A stretch of DNA of 64,000 nt from Paenibacillus dendrobii (GCF_009807035.1 NZ_WUBI01000004.1:124001-188000), one strand, 5' to 3'; shown: positions 15,942 through 25,204, counted from the stretch's first letter. Made by a program: numbers and translations. The notes: generated by a model from the letters alone, not told the origin.

Positions 15942-18383
15942 ATGGTGAACGCGGAGGATTGGAAACAGGAACAGGAGCGGCTGGACCTGGTTACGGAAAA
16001 GCTGGAGGAGAGAATCGCCGAACTGGATCCGGAGGTGACTGGGCTGCAAGGTCAGGTGACGGACATCCGCAAGCAATTTTGGGAGGAAGTTACCGTCAAT
16101 ACAAGCACGGACGAAGACTTTGAAGAGACCTTTTACAGTATCAGGCAGCAAGAAGCGATACTATCCGAACGGGAGCGAAGCTACCGCGGGCGCGTGCAGC
16201 AATGGAAAAACATGAAACGGCTGCTGTCATCCCCTTACTTCGGGCGCATCGATTTTCATGAGGATGGCTTGAACTTTACCGAGCAGGTTTATATTGGCGT
16301 AGCATCCTTCGTTGATTCGGACGGCATGAGTTTTCTGGTTTATGACTGGCGTACTCCGGTCGCGAGCATGTACTACGACTATTCACCGGGAGCGGCTGGA
16401 TATGATACGCCAGGTGGAACCATCACAGGAGAGATGAAGCTGAAACGGCAGTATCAGATCCGCGGGGGCCAACTGCAGAATGTGTTCGACACAAGCTTAA
16501 CGATCGGCGACGAATTGCTGCAGCAGGTGCTCGGTAAGGGTGCGGACAATCAGATGAGGAGCATCGTCGCGACCATCCAAAAAGAGCAAAATGCCATCAT
16601 CCGCGATGACAAAAGCCGGATGCTTATCGTGCAGGGGGCGGCTGGCAGCGGGAAGACCTCGGCGGCACTTCAGCGGGTGGCGTACCTGCTGTATAAGCAC
16701 CGCGAGCGGCTTAAGGCTGACCAGATCGTTCTTTTCTCGCCGAATCCGATGTTTAACAGCTATGTATCTACCGTTCTTCCTGAGCTTGGTGAGGAAAACA
16801 TGCAGCAGACGACCTTCCAGGAATATCTTGACCACTCACTTGGCAGAAAGTTCCGCCTGGAGGATCCCTTCGATCAGATCGAATACGTGCTGGCAGAACA
16901 ATCGACGCAAGCGTATAAGGCCCGGCTGACAGGGATTCATTACAAGTCATCCGTAGACTTCCTTCAAGCTCTGCGGAATTATGCACAGTGGTTGGAGCAG
17001 GAAGGCATGTTATTCAAAAGCATTCGGTTTCGGGAACGCGATTTGATCTCTGCGGGGCAAATGGAGTCCAAATTTTACAGCTATGATCCTTCCATTCGCA
17101 TGACCAATCGTATCGCTATGCTGCAGGAGTGGCTGCTGCGTGAACTGACCTTGCTGGAGAATAAGGAGCGGGAAGCGGTTTGGGTGCAGGATGAACTTGA
17201 TTATCTCGACAAGGATCAGTATGCCGAAGTTTATCAAAAACTCCATAAAGAAAGAGGCGTCTTTGATTTTGCCGAGCAATATGAAGAAGCTCGTGAAATA
17301 ATCCAAGGCGAGCTCAGGTCGGATGAAGGCGATTTTGACTATGCCGAGCGGGAAGAAACACTGCTGCGCCGGATGATCGTGAAGGAGCAGTTCATACCGC
17401 TCAAGCGAAGCGTGAAGCGGATGTTATTCATTGATATGGCTCAGTTGTACGTGCAGCTGTTCGAAAATGGGGATGCCTTCAAAAAGATGACAAATGGGGC
17501 CGACATCCCTTCACTCTGGCCGGAAATCTGCGAGCAGACCAAGGATAAGCTCGGCCGGCTTGAACTATTCTATGAGGACGCAACACCGTATCTGTATTTA
17601 AAAGAGCTCATTGAGGGCGTTCGGACCAACACGGAGGTACGGCATGTATTCGTCGACGAGGGTCAGGATTATTCAATGTTTCAATATGAGTTTCTCAAAA
17701 GGCTGTTTCCCCGTGCCCGCATGACGGTGCTCGGCGATTTCGGTCAGGCCATCTTTGCCCAGGCCACGGAACTGTACGGTGAAGATTCGCCGCTCATTCG
17801 GCTGTACGGCGAGTCTGAGACGACCTTGTTTCGCCTGGTCCGCAGTTACCGGTCGACCCGCGAGATCGTGGAATTCACGAAGTATCTGCTGCCGAACGCT
17901 CAGGAGATCGTACCCTTTGAACGACGCGGCAGGAAGCCTCTCTTCTCTAATGTGGGAAGCGGCGAGAAGCGGGCAGCGAGAATAGCTGAGCACCTGATGG
18001 CGCTTCAGGCTGAAGGCCTCACCTCTATTGGCGTCATTACCAAAACGGCGGCCGAAGCCAAAGATGCTTACGAGATCTTGACGTCTCAAGGATGCCAGGG
18101 GCTGAAGCTCGTGACGAAAAACACGCCCACCTTCGAGAAAGGGATATTGATTATCCCGGTTTATCTCGCTAAAGGCGTTGAATTCGATGCCGTACTAATC
18201 TACGATGCATCTTCACAGACGTATCACCTTGAGAGCGAGCGCAAGTTGTTTTACACGGCATGCACGCGTGCCATGCACCGGCTTCTGCTTTTCGCGACAG
18301 GAGAGTGGACCCCATTCATTCAGGCGTTGGATACGTCTTTATATGAAGTAGAGGACATTCCATCAACTTTTCAAGATAAATAG
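15942..18383 (+). CDS. helD: HelD, RNA-polymerase-associated UvrD-like ATPase
   Basis: An 813-residue superfamily 1 motor that in Bacillus binds RNA polymerase, removes stalled enzyme from nucleic acid and recycles it. The N-terminal about 1-60 is a charged coiled coil (the arm that enters the secondary channel). Walker A is VQGAAGSGKTSAALQR (about residues 229-244). The UvrD motif II equivalent is VFVDEGQDYSMFQ (about 569-581), motif IV region LVRSYRSTREI, and motif VI YTACTRAMHRLLL (about 772-784). WRTPVASMYYDY (about 136) is typical of HelD. GAGGGAGGG precedes the ATG. A fragment of an AHSA1 gene begins directly after its stop codon. Confidence 0.9.
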   Translation: MVNAEDWKQEQERLDLVTEKLEERIAELDPEVTGLQGQVTDIRKQFWEEVTVNTSTDEDFEETFYSIRQQEAILSERERSYRGRVQQWKNMKRLLSSPYFGRIDFHEDGLNFTEQVYIGVASFVDSDGMSFLVYDWRTPVASMYYDYSPGAAGYDTPGGTITGEMKLKRQYQIRGGQLQNVFDTSLTIGDELLQQVLGKGADNQMRSIVATIQKEQNAIIRDDKSRMLIVQGAAGSGKTSAALQRVAYLLYKHRERLKADQIVLFSPNPMFNSYVSTVLPELGEENMQQTTFQEYLDHSLGRKFRLEDPFDQIEYVLAEQSTQAYKARLTGIHYKSSVDFLQALRNYAQWLEQEGMLFKSIRFRERDLISAGQMESKFYSYDPSIRMTNRIAMLQEWLLRELTLLENKEREAVWVQDELDYLDKDQYAEVYQKLHKERGVFDFAEQYEEAREIIQGELRSDEGDFDYAEREETLLRRMIVKEQFIPLKRSVKRMLFIDMAQLYVQLFENGDAFKKMTNGADIPSLWPEICEQTKDKLGRLELFYEDATPYLYLKELIEGVRTNTEVRHVFVDEGQDYSMFQYEFLKRLFPRARMTVLGDFGQAIFAQATELYGEDSPLIRLYGESETTLFRLVRSYRSTREIVEFTKYLLPNAQEIVPFERRGRKPLFSNVGSGEKRAARIAEHLMALQAEGLTSIGVITKTAAEAKDAYEILTSQGCQGLKLVTKNTPTFEKGILIIPVYLAKGVEFDAVLIYDASSQTYHLESERKLFYTACTRAMHRLLLFATGEWTPFIQALDTSLYEVEDIPSTFQDK

Positions 18384-18452
18384 GAGTTTGAACAAGCTAA
18401 GCTGTACGGCTTAGAAAGCGCTGAACAGAACCTTGATCAGCTGCTAACATTG
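18384..18452 (+). pseudogene. Remnant of an AHSA1/SRPBCC gene 3' end
   Basis: Immediately after the helD stop, GAGTTTGAACAAGCTAAG is identical to 20881-20898 near the end of the second AHSA1 gene. Continuing in frame, it encodes EFEQAKLYGLESAEQNLDQL, clearly related to EFEQAKPICIEANEQQLDRL there. The terminator hairpin that follows also shares TTGTCGCCGTTCACGTTC with the one after 20971. There is no start codon, so this is a degraded partial copy, probably left by a recombination or deletion between duplicated loci. The rest of the gap to 18689 shows nothing recognisable. Confidence 0.75.
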
Positions 18453-18494
18453 TCGCCGTTCACGTTCTCTACCTGGGGATTGGACGGCGATTTT
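18453..18494 (+). terminator. Terminator downstream of helD
   Basis: TCGCCGT pairs with ACGGCGA and is followed by TTTTATTTAT. It is a diverged copy of the hairpin at 21010-21050. Confidence 0.7.
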
Positions 18495-18689
18495 ATTTAT
18501 AATTCGATCATAAAAAAGTCTGACGAACAGTACGTATTTGGCTGTGCGGAATCCGTTTCAGGTTGCTGTGTTTTAGCACTATTAAGGATCTTGGCCCTGA
18601 TTTAATGGGATGAACGCCGCTTTATGATATATTCAAGTTAAGATGGCTTAACCCCGAAATGAAAAATCATGATGAAGGATGTGTGAACA

Positions 18690-19397
18690 ATGGATCTAGA
18701 AACGGTTATGCAAGAGCTTGAAGCTCTCGGCAAGGAGCGAACCAAAAAGATGTACCAGTCCAACGGCGCGCAAGAACCGCTTTTTGGCGTGGCTACCGGT
18801 GCGATGAAGCCCATTTTTAGGGAAATAAAACGCAATCAACCTTTAGCCGAGCAGCTCTATGCCACGGGGAATTACGACGCTATGTACTTCGCCGGGGTCA
18901 TCGCCGATCCTAAAGCCATGTCTGAGGCGGATTTTGAACGGTGGATGGATGGAGCTTATTTTTATATGCTATCGGATTATGTAGTAGCCGTAACTTTGGC
19001 AGAAACGGATATTGCGCAAGAAGTTTCCGATCAATGGATTGCAAGCGGTATGGAGCTGAAAATGTCCGCGGGCTGGAGCTGTTACTGCTGGCTGCTCGGG
19101 AATCGTCCGGACAGTGAATTTTCCGAAGGGAAAATGGCTGAGATGCTGGAGCTTGTAAAAAGAACGATTCATGAGGCTCCTGAACGTACGAAATATGCAA
19201 TGAACAATTTCATATATACTGTGGGCGTATCCTATTTGCCGCTCCATGATAAGGCGGTAGCCATTGCGAAGGAAGTAGGCCCGGTGGAGGTCAATCAGAA
19301 TACCTCAAAGAGCAAGTTTTTGAACGCTTCCGTTAATATTCAAAAGGCGGCAGATAAGGGGCAGCTCGGTTTTAAACGAAAATATGTAAGATGTTAG
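18690..19397 (+). CDS. AlkD-like DNA alkylation repair protein
   Basis: A 235-residue all-helical protein of the DNA-alkylation-repair HEAT-like family. The N-terminal pattern (GAQEPLFGVATGAMKPIFRE) matches the start of the family, in which a small residue/aspartate-rich face binds lesion DNA. Later elements include WIASGMELKMSAGWSCYCWL (about 128-147) and MNNFIYTVGVSYLPL (about 171-185). True AlkD glycosylases remove 3- and 7-alkylpurines; this subfamily, often near 230 residues, is less well characterised, so glycosylase activity is not assured. GAAGGATGTG precedes the ATG. Transcribed alone. Confidence 0.8.
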   Translation: MDLETVMQELEALGKERTKKMYQSNGAQEPLFGVATGAMKPIFREIKRNQPLAEQLYATGNYDAMYFAGVIADPKAMSEADFERWMDGAYFYMLSDYVVAVTLAETDIAQEVSDQWIASGMELKMSAGWSCYCWLLGNRPDSEFSEGKMAEMLELVKRTIHEAPERTKYAMNNFIYTVGVSYLPLHDKAVAIAKEVGPVEVNQNTSKSKFLNASVNIQKAADKGQLGFKRKYVRC

Positions 19398-19503
19398 TCA
19401 ATGAATCTGGCATGATTCCGATGCAAAAAACAATTATTAATGAATTACGAATATAAAACGGATGGAACGATCGCCGCGCAAAAAAATTCCGGTAGAATTT
19501 CGC

Positions 19504-19534
19504 TTGCACCTTACGTAACGTCATGTTTTACAAT
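19504..19534 (+). promoter_or_regulatory. MerR-type promoter with 19-bp spacer and dyad
   Basis: TTGCAC (19504-19509) and TACAAT (19529-19534) are 19 bases apart, the long spacing typical of MerR-activated promoters. The spacer carries the dyad ACCTTACGTAACGT (19508-19521), symmetric at 12 of 14 positions. It should be bound by the MerR protein encoded directly downstream. Confidence 0.75.
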
Positions 19535-19578
19535 GAAGCTACCGGTACATAGCTAGCGCCAAAGAGTGGGGATGGTTA

Positions 19579-20088
19579 ATGAAGAGACACTGGAAGGTCG
19601 GGGACCTCGCCAAGCTGACGGGGCTTACCGTGCGAACCCTGCGTTATTATGATCAAATCGGTTTGCTATCTCCCTCTGACCAGACGGAATCGGGCCACAG
19701 GCTATATGGTGAATCAGACTTGTCACGCTTGCACCAGATTTTATCGCTTAAGGAGTTAGGCTTATCTCTTGAGGAGGTTAAGTCGGTCTTAAATGGCGGG
19801 CAGATCAGTCCGCTTGAGATCGTGGGCCTGCAGATAGGCCGAATCCAAGAGCAGATCAAGTTGCAGCAGAGGCTGTTGGAACAGCTCAGACATGTATCCA
19901 AGCTGATGCAGGGCAAAGCGGAAGTATCGGTGGAAGATTTCACGAGCCTTCTGCAAGCGATGAAGATGGAATTTGAGAAACCGGTCATTGAGCGGCAATG
20001 GGGTTGGGAGCGACATTTGGACCTGTTGGGAGACTTTCTTGCCGAGGAGGAAGTACAAATTTCGAAACATAAGGAGGAAAATCAATGA
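19579..20088 (+). CDS. MerR family transcriptional regulator
   Basis: A 169-residue regulator. Residues about 5-75 form the MerR winged helix (WKVGDLAKLTGLTVRTLRYY, then SGHRLYGESDLSRLHQIL), followed by a dimerising coiled coil (about 80-120) and a short C-terminal helical region with little room for a ligand domain. It lies first in an operon with two AHSA1-type genes: its stop overlaps the next start in ATGA. The promoter has the 19-bp spacing and internal dyad of MerR targets, so autoregulation is likely. The signal is unknown; the partner proteins suggest a small hydrophobic ligand. Confidence 0.9.
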   Translation: MKRHWKVGDLAKLTGLTVRTLRYYDQIGLLSPSDQTESGHRLYGESDLSRLHQILSLKELGLSLEEVKSVLNGGQISPLEIVGLQIGRIQEQIKLQQRLLEQLRHVSKLMQGKAEVSVEDFTSLLQAMKMEFEKPVIERQWGWERHLDLLGDFLAEEEVQISKHKEENQ

Positions 20089-20528
20089 AAGAACGATTCG
20101 TTAAGCACGCCACCTTCGTCGTCGAACGGACTTATGCAGCATCGCCGGAGCGGGTTTATCACGCCTGGGCCGATCCGATAGCCAAAGCCAAATGGTATTC
20201 CAAGCCAGACATCTTCGATTTCCGGGTTGGAGGGCGCGAGTACAGCAGCGGCGGACCGCCGGAAGGGCCGATCTTTACCTTCGACGCGATCTATCAAGAG
20301 CTTGTTCCAGAGCAGCGCATTGTCTATACGTACACCCTGGATTCGGGCGACACACGCTTCTCCGTCTCGATCACAACGGTCGAGCTTATCGAGGTTGATG
20401 GTGGCACGAAGCTGATTTTCACGGAGCAAGGTGCATTCTTTGACGGGCACGATACGCCGGAAGTGCGGGAACACGGTACAAACATCATGTTGGACACACT
20501 AGGCAAGGTATTGGTAGGAGAGGTCTGA
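20085..20528 (+). CDS. SRPBCC/AHSA1 domain protein
   Basis: A 147-residue protein of the START/Bet v1-like SRPBCC fold, AHSA1-activator type. The typical opening VERTYAASPERVYHAWADP and the WYSKPDIFDFRVGGREY segment are present, as is the late VREHGTNIMLDTLGKVL helix. Such proteins have a hydrophobic cavity for small lipophilic ligands; most bacterial ones have no known function. It overlaps the MerR gene by four bases and is followed three bases later by a paralogue, so the three form one operon. AAGGAGG lies just inside the MerR coding end. Confidence 0.88.
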   Translation: MKERFVKHATFVVERTYAASPERVYHAWADPIAKAKWYSKPDIFDFRVGGREYSSGGPPEGPIFTFDAIYQELVPEQRIVYTYTLDSGDTRFSVSITTVELIEVDGGTKLIFTEQGAFFDGHDTPEVREHGTNIMLDTLGKVLVGEV

Positions 20529-20530
20529 AC

Positions 20531-20971
20531 ATGACAATAGGCGAAAGTGAACTTGTGGCTATGCGTGAGTACGATGTCCCGCGGGAGCTTGTGTTTCGGG
20601 CATGGACAACCCCTGATTTATTAGCAAGGTGGTGGGGACCGAAAGGCTTCACCCATACGTTTCACGAGTGCGATATGCGGCCGGGAGGCACGTGGAAGTT
20701 CACCATGCACGGACCGGATGGCGTGGATTATCCTAACCATAACGTCTTTGTGGAGTTCGTGCAGCCGGAGCGGGTCGTGATTGATCATCTAAACGTCCAC
20801 GAATTTCGGGTAACAGCTACATTCGAGAGCTTCGAAGGGCGTACGAGGGTCACCTTCCGTCAACGTTTCAAGAAAAAAGAGGAGTTTGAACAAGCTAAGC
20901 CGATCTGCATCGAAGCTAATGAACAGCAACTTGACCGGCTTGGCAAGGTGCTGGCGGAATTGGCCTCCTAG
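20531..20971 (+). CDS. SRPBCC/AHSA1 domain protein, second copy
   Basis: A 146-residue paralogue of the preceding protein with the AHSA1 signature FRAWTTPDLLARWWGPKGFT (about residues 21-40) and DMRPGGTWKFTMHGPDG. Low identity to its neighbour suggests an old duplication, perhaps acting as a pair. Its 3' end (20881-20970) is partly duplicated just after helD at 18384. It is the last gene of the MerR operon and is followed about 40 bases later by a hairpin terminator. Confidence 0.88.
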   Translation: MTIGESELVAMREYDVPRELVFRAWTTPDLLARWWGPKGFTHTFHECDMRPGGTWKFTMHGPDGVDYPNHNVFVEFVQPERVVIDHLNVHEFRVTATFESFEGRTRVTFRQRFKKKEEFEQAKPICIEANEQQLDRLGKVLAELAS

Positions 20972-21009
20972 CTGAAAGAACTGCCACTTAATTGATGACT
21001 CAAAAATTG

Positions 21010-21050
21010 TCGCCGTTCACGTTCCATGTCGGGAATTGAACGGCGAATTT
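21010..21050. terminator. Terminator after the AHSA1 operon
   Basis: TCGCCGTTC and GAACGGCGA form a perfect 9-bp stem, with AAATT on one side and ATTT on the other. It can also serve the convergent phosphotransferase gene. Confidence 0.7.
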
Positions 21051-21111
21051 ACATACGAGCTTTGGCAGGAGGTTAACCATAAATAGCAGCAAGTACAGCA
21101 GAAGCCATACG

Positions 21112-21993
21112 TTAGCGCCTTCGTTTATAGTCTTGGATAATGACATCCATCACATGCCTTCCCCAGTTCGAGAGCTCCGAGCCTTTCTCATTCCAAGAGT
21201 AGGTGATGAGTGCTTTCCATAAAGCCCAACCTCGCGCACGATCAACCGTATCCTCATCCATATTCATGCTGTTCAGGAATATAACGCGGCTGTCATCGTC
21301 AAAAAAGTTCCAAGCCATCACAAGGTCGCTTGAAGGATCGCCCACCCCCATGGTCCCGAAATCAATAACGCCGCACAACCGTCCATCCTGGACGAGCAAA
21401 TTGCCTACTGCCACGTCACCGTGCAGCCATAATGGCGCAGACTGGTATTTTGTTGAGAGGGAGCGTTCCCATATTTCAAGCAAGAGTTTTTGATCGTATT
21501 GACCTGATAGTGCTTGGATGACAGACCTTGTATCTTGATCGTAAACTGCCAAATTTCCCCCACGATGAAAGTTTTGGACACCCGCCGGTATGCCGAGGCT
21601 TGCATCGATCGCTTGTAATTCCTTCAGAAAGCCTGCGAGGTCTTCGGCAAATCCATTTAAATCGGCTATGTTGCCGCGTGTGACGGTATCGCCTCCAATC
21701 CATCGGTTGACGGACCATGGAAGGGGATATTCGTTCGTGGGCTCGCCTTTTGCAACGGGAACCGGAATCGGCAAGGACAGATGAGGCTTGAAAATAGGAA
21801 GCCATGTCTGCTCTTTCTCAATAGCCGAAGCATAACGTTCATGGCTTGGAAGTCTAACGGTCATCTCGTTGCCAAGCCGATAGGTGCGGTTATCATGCCC
21901 GGATTGTTGAACAGGCTTAATTGTCAAATCCCTCCACTGTGGAAACTGCGTATCTATTAATCTGCGTACCAACTCAGTCGTAAATGCAATCAT
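21112..21993 (-). CDS. Aminoglycoside phosphotransferase (APH) family protein
   Basis: A 293-residue kinase-like protein. The catalytic Brenner motif WLHGDVAVGNLLVQDGRLCG (about residues 193-212) supplies the catalytic Asp and the metal-binding Asn; the second metal site is in VIDFGTMGVGDPSSDLVMAW. The N-terminal QSGHDNRTYRLGNEMTVRLP matches the nucleotide-binding strands. Members phosphorylate antibiotics or metabolites such as homoserine or choline; resemblance to streptomycin/hygromycin-type or uncharacterised chromosomal members is equally possible, so resistance is not claimed. Monocistronic. Confidence 0.85.
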   Translation of the reverse strand: MIAFTTELVRRLIDTQFPQWRDLTIKPVQQSGHDNRTYRLGNEMTVRLPSHERYASAIEKEQTWLPIFKPHLSLPIPVPVAKGEPTNEYPLPWSVNRWIGGDTVTRGNIADLNGFAEDLAGFLKELQAIDASLGIPAGVQNFHRGGNLAVYDQDTRSVIQALSGQYDQKLLLEIWERSLSTKYQSAPLWLHGDVAVGNLLVQDGRLCGVIDFGTMGVGDPSSDLVMAWNFFDDDSRVIFLNSMNMDEDTVDRARGWALWKALITYSWNEKGSELSNWGRHVMDVIIQDYKRRR

Positions 21994-22084
21994 CTATTTC
22001 ACCGCTTTCTGTATAAGTCTTCCTACATCACACTTTAATTATAAACACTTCATCATAGCTACCCAAAGGATATAAAAGTTATAA

Positions 22085-22240
22085 AAAAACTTGCTGTTAC
22101 TGCTTTTTTTCGATTTGCAAAACACGAATTTCCTTTTGAAACGATATGCGTTGGGCTTGATTCAAATTCCGCTTGAAGATGATAAAGCGTTATTCATAAA
22201 CATTGAGGGAAATGAGCAACTGTGGGATATTGGTTTATGA
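22085..22240 (+). pseudogene. Possible remnant of a coding 3' end
   Basis: A frame open for 51 codons without an ATG/GTG start ends in LFINIEGNEQLWDIG and a TGA at 22238-22240. The peptide has ordinary protein-like composition, unlike most non-coding frames here, but I do not recognise it. It fills most of the 288-base gap before the next gene. Confidence 0.2.
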
Positions 22241-22281
22241 AGAAAAAATATCTCCGAAGTTAAGCTGAAAGGACATGCTAT

Positions 22282-23295
22282 ATGACAAAACTGAGATTGG
22301 CCGTGATCGGCCTGGGCCATATGGGAAAGCACATGATTCACCGCTGGATTCCCCAATTTGCTGGACAGGTTGAATTAGCGGCGCTATGTGATAATGAGGA
22401 AGACAGGTTGCACAGGGAAGCAGAAGCAGCCGGAGGCAGCCCGAAGCTGTACACAGACTATCGGACAATGCTCGAGGAGGTTCAGCTGGATCTGGTGTAT
22501 ATCGCAGTTCCGCCGTCCATGCATTATGATGTGGCGCGGATTGCCTTTCAGAAAGGCATTCATGTCTTCTGCGAGAAGCCGCTTGCGAACAATCTGGAGG
22601 AAGCCAAGCATCTGATGGAACTGGGAGAGCAGTCCGGTCGACTGCATGCCATTCATTTCTCGTTCCCGCTGGACCCGGAAGTCCTGAAATTAAAGGAACT
22701 GATCGATGAGCAAGCTGTTGGACCGATCAAGAGCATGAACTTATACCTGGAATTTCCGCAGTGGCCCCGTGCCTGGCAGCACAACCCTTGGATTACGACA
22801 AGACATGAAGGCGGCTATCTGCTTGAAGTAGGCATTCACTGGATTCATATGATTCAGCAGGTGTTCGGACCGATCACCCAGGTGATGAGCGAGATCGAAT
22901 ACCCGACGGATGGACGGCAGTGCGAGAGCCGTGTGAGAGCAATCATGCGGTTACATAACAATATTGACATCCATGTATCGGGTACGGACCACCGTGTAGG
23001 GGAAGAACGTGTCTCCCTGGTTGTTCACGGGGAAAAGGGAACCGTTGCGCTGGAGAATTGGAGCAATCTGTACATGGGCGCGACTGAAGCCGAAATGAGT
23101 CCCGTACCTCCTGCTGAGGAAGAGGGAAGGCTGCCTATTTTCAAGCAAGTGCTCCGAATCCTGAATGGCGAGCCGGGACAGATTTATGATTTCTGTGACG
23201 GATATAATGCGCAGGTTGTATTGGAAGCGCTGCGCAAGCCTGGCGAAGGCTTCACGGATATAAGGGCTCAATTGCTTCAGGCAGCGTATAAATAA
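22282..23295 (+). CDS. Gfo/Idh/MocA family dehydrogenase, second paralogue
   Basis: A 337-residue NAD(P)-dependent oxidoreductase. RLAVIGLGHMGKHM at the N-terminus is the nucleotide loop, HVFCEKPLANN (about residues 94-104) the EKP motif, and LLEVGIHWIHMIQQVFGP (about 178-195) carries the GxHxxHM pattern expected in the active site. AAAGGA lies 8 bases before the ATG. It is only distantly related to the dehydrogenase at 11683 and stands alone, so the sugar substrate is unknown. A CCGGGT/ACCCGG hairpin at about 23311-23333 may end the transcript but has no clear T-tract. Confidence 0.85.
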   Translation: MTKLRLAVIGLGHMGKHMIHRWIPQFAGQVELAALCDNEEDRLHREAEAAGGSPKLYTDYRTMLEEVQLDLVYIAVPPSMHYDVARIAFQKGIHVFCEKPLANNLEEAKHLMELGEQSGRLHAIHFSFPLDPEVLKLKELIDEQAVGPIKSMNLYLEFPQWPRAWQHNPWITTRHEGGYLLEVGIHWIHMIQQVFGPITQVMSEIEYPTDGRQCESRVRAIMRLHNNIDIHVSGTDHRVGEERVSLVVHGEKGTVALENWSNLYMGATEAEMSPVPPAEEEGRLPIFKQVLRILNGEPGQIYDFCDGYNAQVVLEALRKPGEGFTDIRAQLLQAAYK

Positions 23296-23567
23296 TGGTG
23301 ATGAAGGCCGGGTTCTCTCTGTGGGGGGACCCGGTTCATCCATCTGGCGTTTATTTTCCAACGTTTATAGCTGCCCCAGCATATTCCCATCACAATGTTA
23401 TCAGCTTTGAAAAGCCGTTTAACAATCATTTAATAGTCCATAAAATAGTGGTATACTAGGATAAGGTTATAATTCATCTAGAAAAGGTGTGTGACCAGGT
23501 CGTACTTTGGCTGATATGGGAGCGCCTACATCTTTTCTTCAAATATTAGCGTGTAAGGACGGTAGAC

Positions 23568-25070
23568 ATGAGTAACAGACAAACCGAAACAGACGTTATT
23601 TTAATTGGTGCCGGAATCATGAGTGCGACTTTGGGAACAATGCTGAAAGAATTAGTGCCTGACTGGAACATTAAAGTGTTTGAGAAGCTGGCAAGCCCAG
23701 GTGAAGAAAGTTCCAACGAATGGAATAATGCGGGAACGGGGCATGCTGCGCTGTGTGAGCTTAACTACACAACTGAAAAACCTGATGGATCAATCGATAT
23801 TAGCAAAGCGATAAACGTGAATGAACAGTTTCAAGTCTCCATGCAGTTTTGGTCTTATCTTGTCAACAGCAATCTGATTCACAATCCGCAAGACTTTATC
23901 ATGCCGTTGTCCCATATGAGTATGGTGCAAGGGGAAGCCGATGTAGCGTTTTTGAAGAAACGTTTTGAAACGATGTCGAGCAACCCTTTATTTAAAGGGA
24001 TGGAATTTTCCGATGACCCGAACAAACTGAAGGAATGGATTCCGCTGATTATGAAAGACCGCCCGTCGAATGAAGCGATAGCGGCAACAAAAATGGACTC
24101 CGGAACGGACGTAAACTTTGGCGCTTTAACGCGCATGCTGATTGAACACTTGAAAAATAAAAACGTCGGCGTCCATTACAAGCATAGTGTGGATGACATC
24201 AAACGCACGAGCGATGGCGCGTGGGAATTGAAAATACGGAACGTCGATAGCGGTAGCGTCGAGCGCCATACGGCGAAATTCGTCTTTATCGGCGGCGGGG
24301 GAGGCAGTCTTCCGCTGTTGCAGAAATCCGGTATTCCGGAAGGAAAGCATATCGGAGGCTTCCCGATCAGCGGACTGTTCATGGTCTGCAATAATCCGGA
24401 AGTTGTCGCGCAGCATCACGCCAAAGTATACGGCAAAGCGAAGGTTGGTGCGCCTCCAATGTCGGTTCCGCATCTGGACACCCGATTTATAGATAATAAA
24501 AAATCGCTGCTCTTTGGGCCGTTTGCAGGCTTTTCGCCAAAATTCCTGAAGACCGGATCAATGTTTGATTTGATCGGTTCCGTAAAACCTAACAATATTT
24601 TCACGATGCTCGCGGCTGGCGCCAAAAACCTTTCGCTCACCAAATACCTGATCCAGCAAGTGATGCTGTCGAAGGAAAAGCGCATGGAAGAGCTGCGGGA
24701 GTTTATCCCGAACGCCAAAAGCGAGGATTGGGATATGCTGGTAGCCGGCCAACGCGTGCAAGTGATCAAGGATACGGCCGCCGGCGGTAAAGGAACGCTT
24801 CAATTCGGTACGGAAGTGGTGAGTGCCGCGGATGGATCCATCGCCGCATTGCTCGGTGCTTCTCCAGGGGCTTCAACCGCCGTTTCCGTCATGCTGGAAA
24901 TCATCGAAAAGTGCTTCCCGCAGCATCTCAAAGCATGGGAACCGAAACTAAAAGAAATGATTCCTTCTTATGGCGTGAAACTATTGAAAAACCCGGAGCT
25001 TATCCAAGAAATTCATACTACAACCGCGCAGGCGCTTGGTCTCAGCAAAGAACTGCGCCACGCCAAGTAG
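23568..25070 (+). CDS. mqo: Malate:quinone oxidoreductase
   Basis: A 500-residue FAD enzyme, the usual length for Mqo, that oxidises malate to oxaloacetate at the membrane and passes electrons to menaquinone. The FAD loop is VILIGAGIMSATLGTMLKEL (about residues 10-29). The family signature NEWNNAGTGHAALCELNYT (about 50-68) and late QRVQVIKDTAAGGKGTLQFG are present, as is the C-terminal GASPGASTAVSVMLEII. It complements or replaces NAD-malate dehydrogenase in the TCA cycle. A weak AAGGACGG ribosome site precedes the ATG. An extended -10 (TGGTATACT, 23449-23457) lies about 110 bases upstream. Monocistronic, with a good terminator. Confidence 0.95.
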   Translation: MSNRQTETDVILIGAGIMSATLGTMLKELVPDWNIKVFEKLASPGEESSNEWNNAGTGHAALCELNYTTEKPDGSIDISKAINVNEQFQVSMQFWSYLVNSNLIHNPQDFIMPLSHMSMVQGEADVAFLKKRFETMSSNPLFKGMEFSDDPNKLKEWIPLIMKDRPSNEAIAATKMDSGTDVNFGALTRMLIEHLKNKNVGVHYKHSVDDIKRTSDGAWELKIRNVDSGSVERHTAKFVFIGGGGGSLPLLQKSGIPEGKHIGGFPISGLFMVCNNPEVVAQHHAKVYGKAKVGAPPMSVPHLDTRFIDNKKSLLFGPFAGFSPKFLKTGSMFDLIGSVKPNNIFTMLAAGAKNLSLTKYLIQQVMLSKEKRMEELREFIPNAKSEDWDMLVAGQRVQVIKDTAAGGKGTLQFGTEVVSAADGSIAALLGASPGASTAVSVMLEIIEKCFPQHLKAWEPKLKEMIPSYGVKLLKNPELIQEIHTTTAQALGLSKELRHAK

Positions 25071-25098
25071 ATCGTTTACCCATAATATGCGTTGAGTT

Positions 25099-25132
25099 GC
25101 CTTCGTCCTGATTTGCAGGATGAAGGCTTTTT
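25099..25132 (+). terminator. Terminator after mqo
   Basis: GCCTTCGTCCTG pairs with CAGGATGAAGGC (one mismatch), 5-base loop, followed by TTTTTC. Confidence 0.88.
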
Positions 25133-25204
25133 CGCTTTGGGGGTATTTTGCATTGTTGTTGGAGTCTATGGATAGAGATGGCATGGTCTGAAAGGTGATT
25201 TCTA

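Noticed and set aside
21112..21993. Claim of clinical aminoglycoside resistance
   Set aside because: The APH fold is broad and the catalytic motifs alone do not identify an antibiotic substrate.
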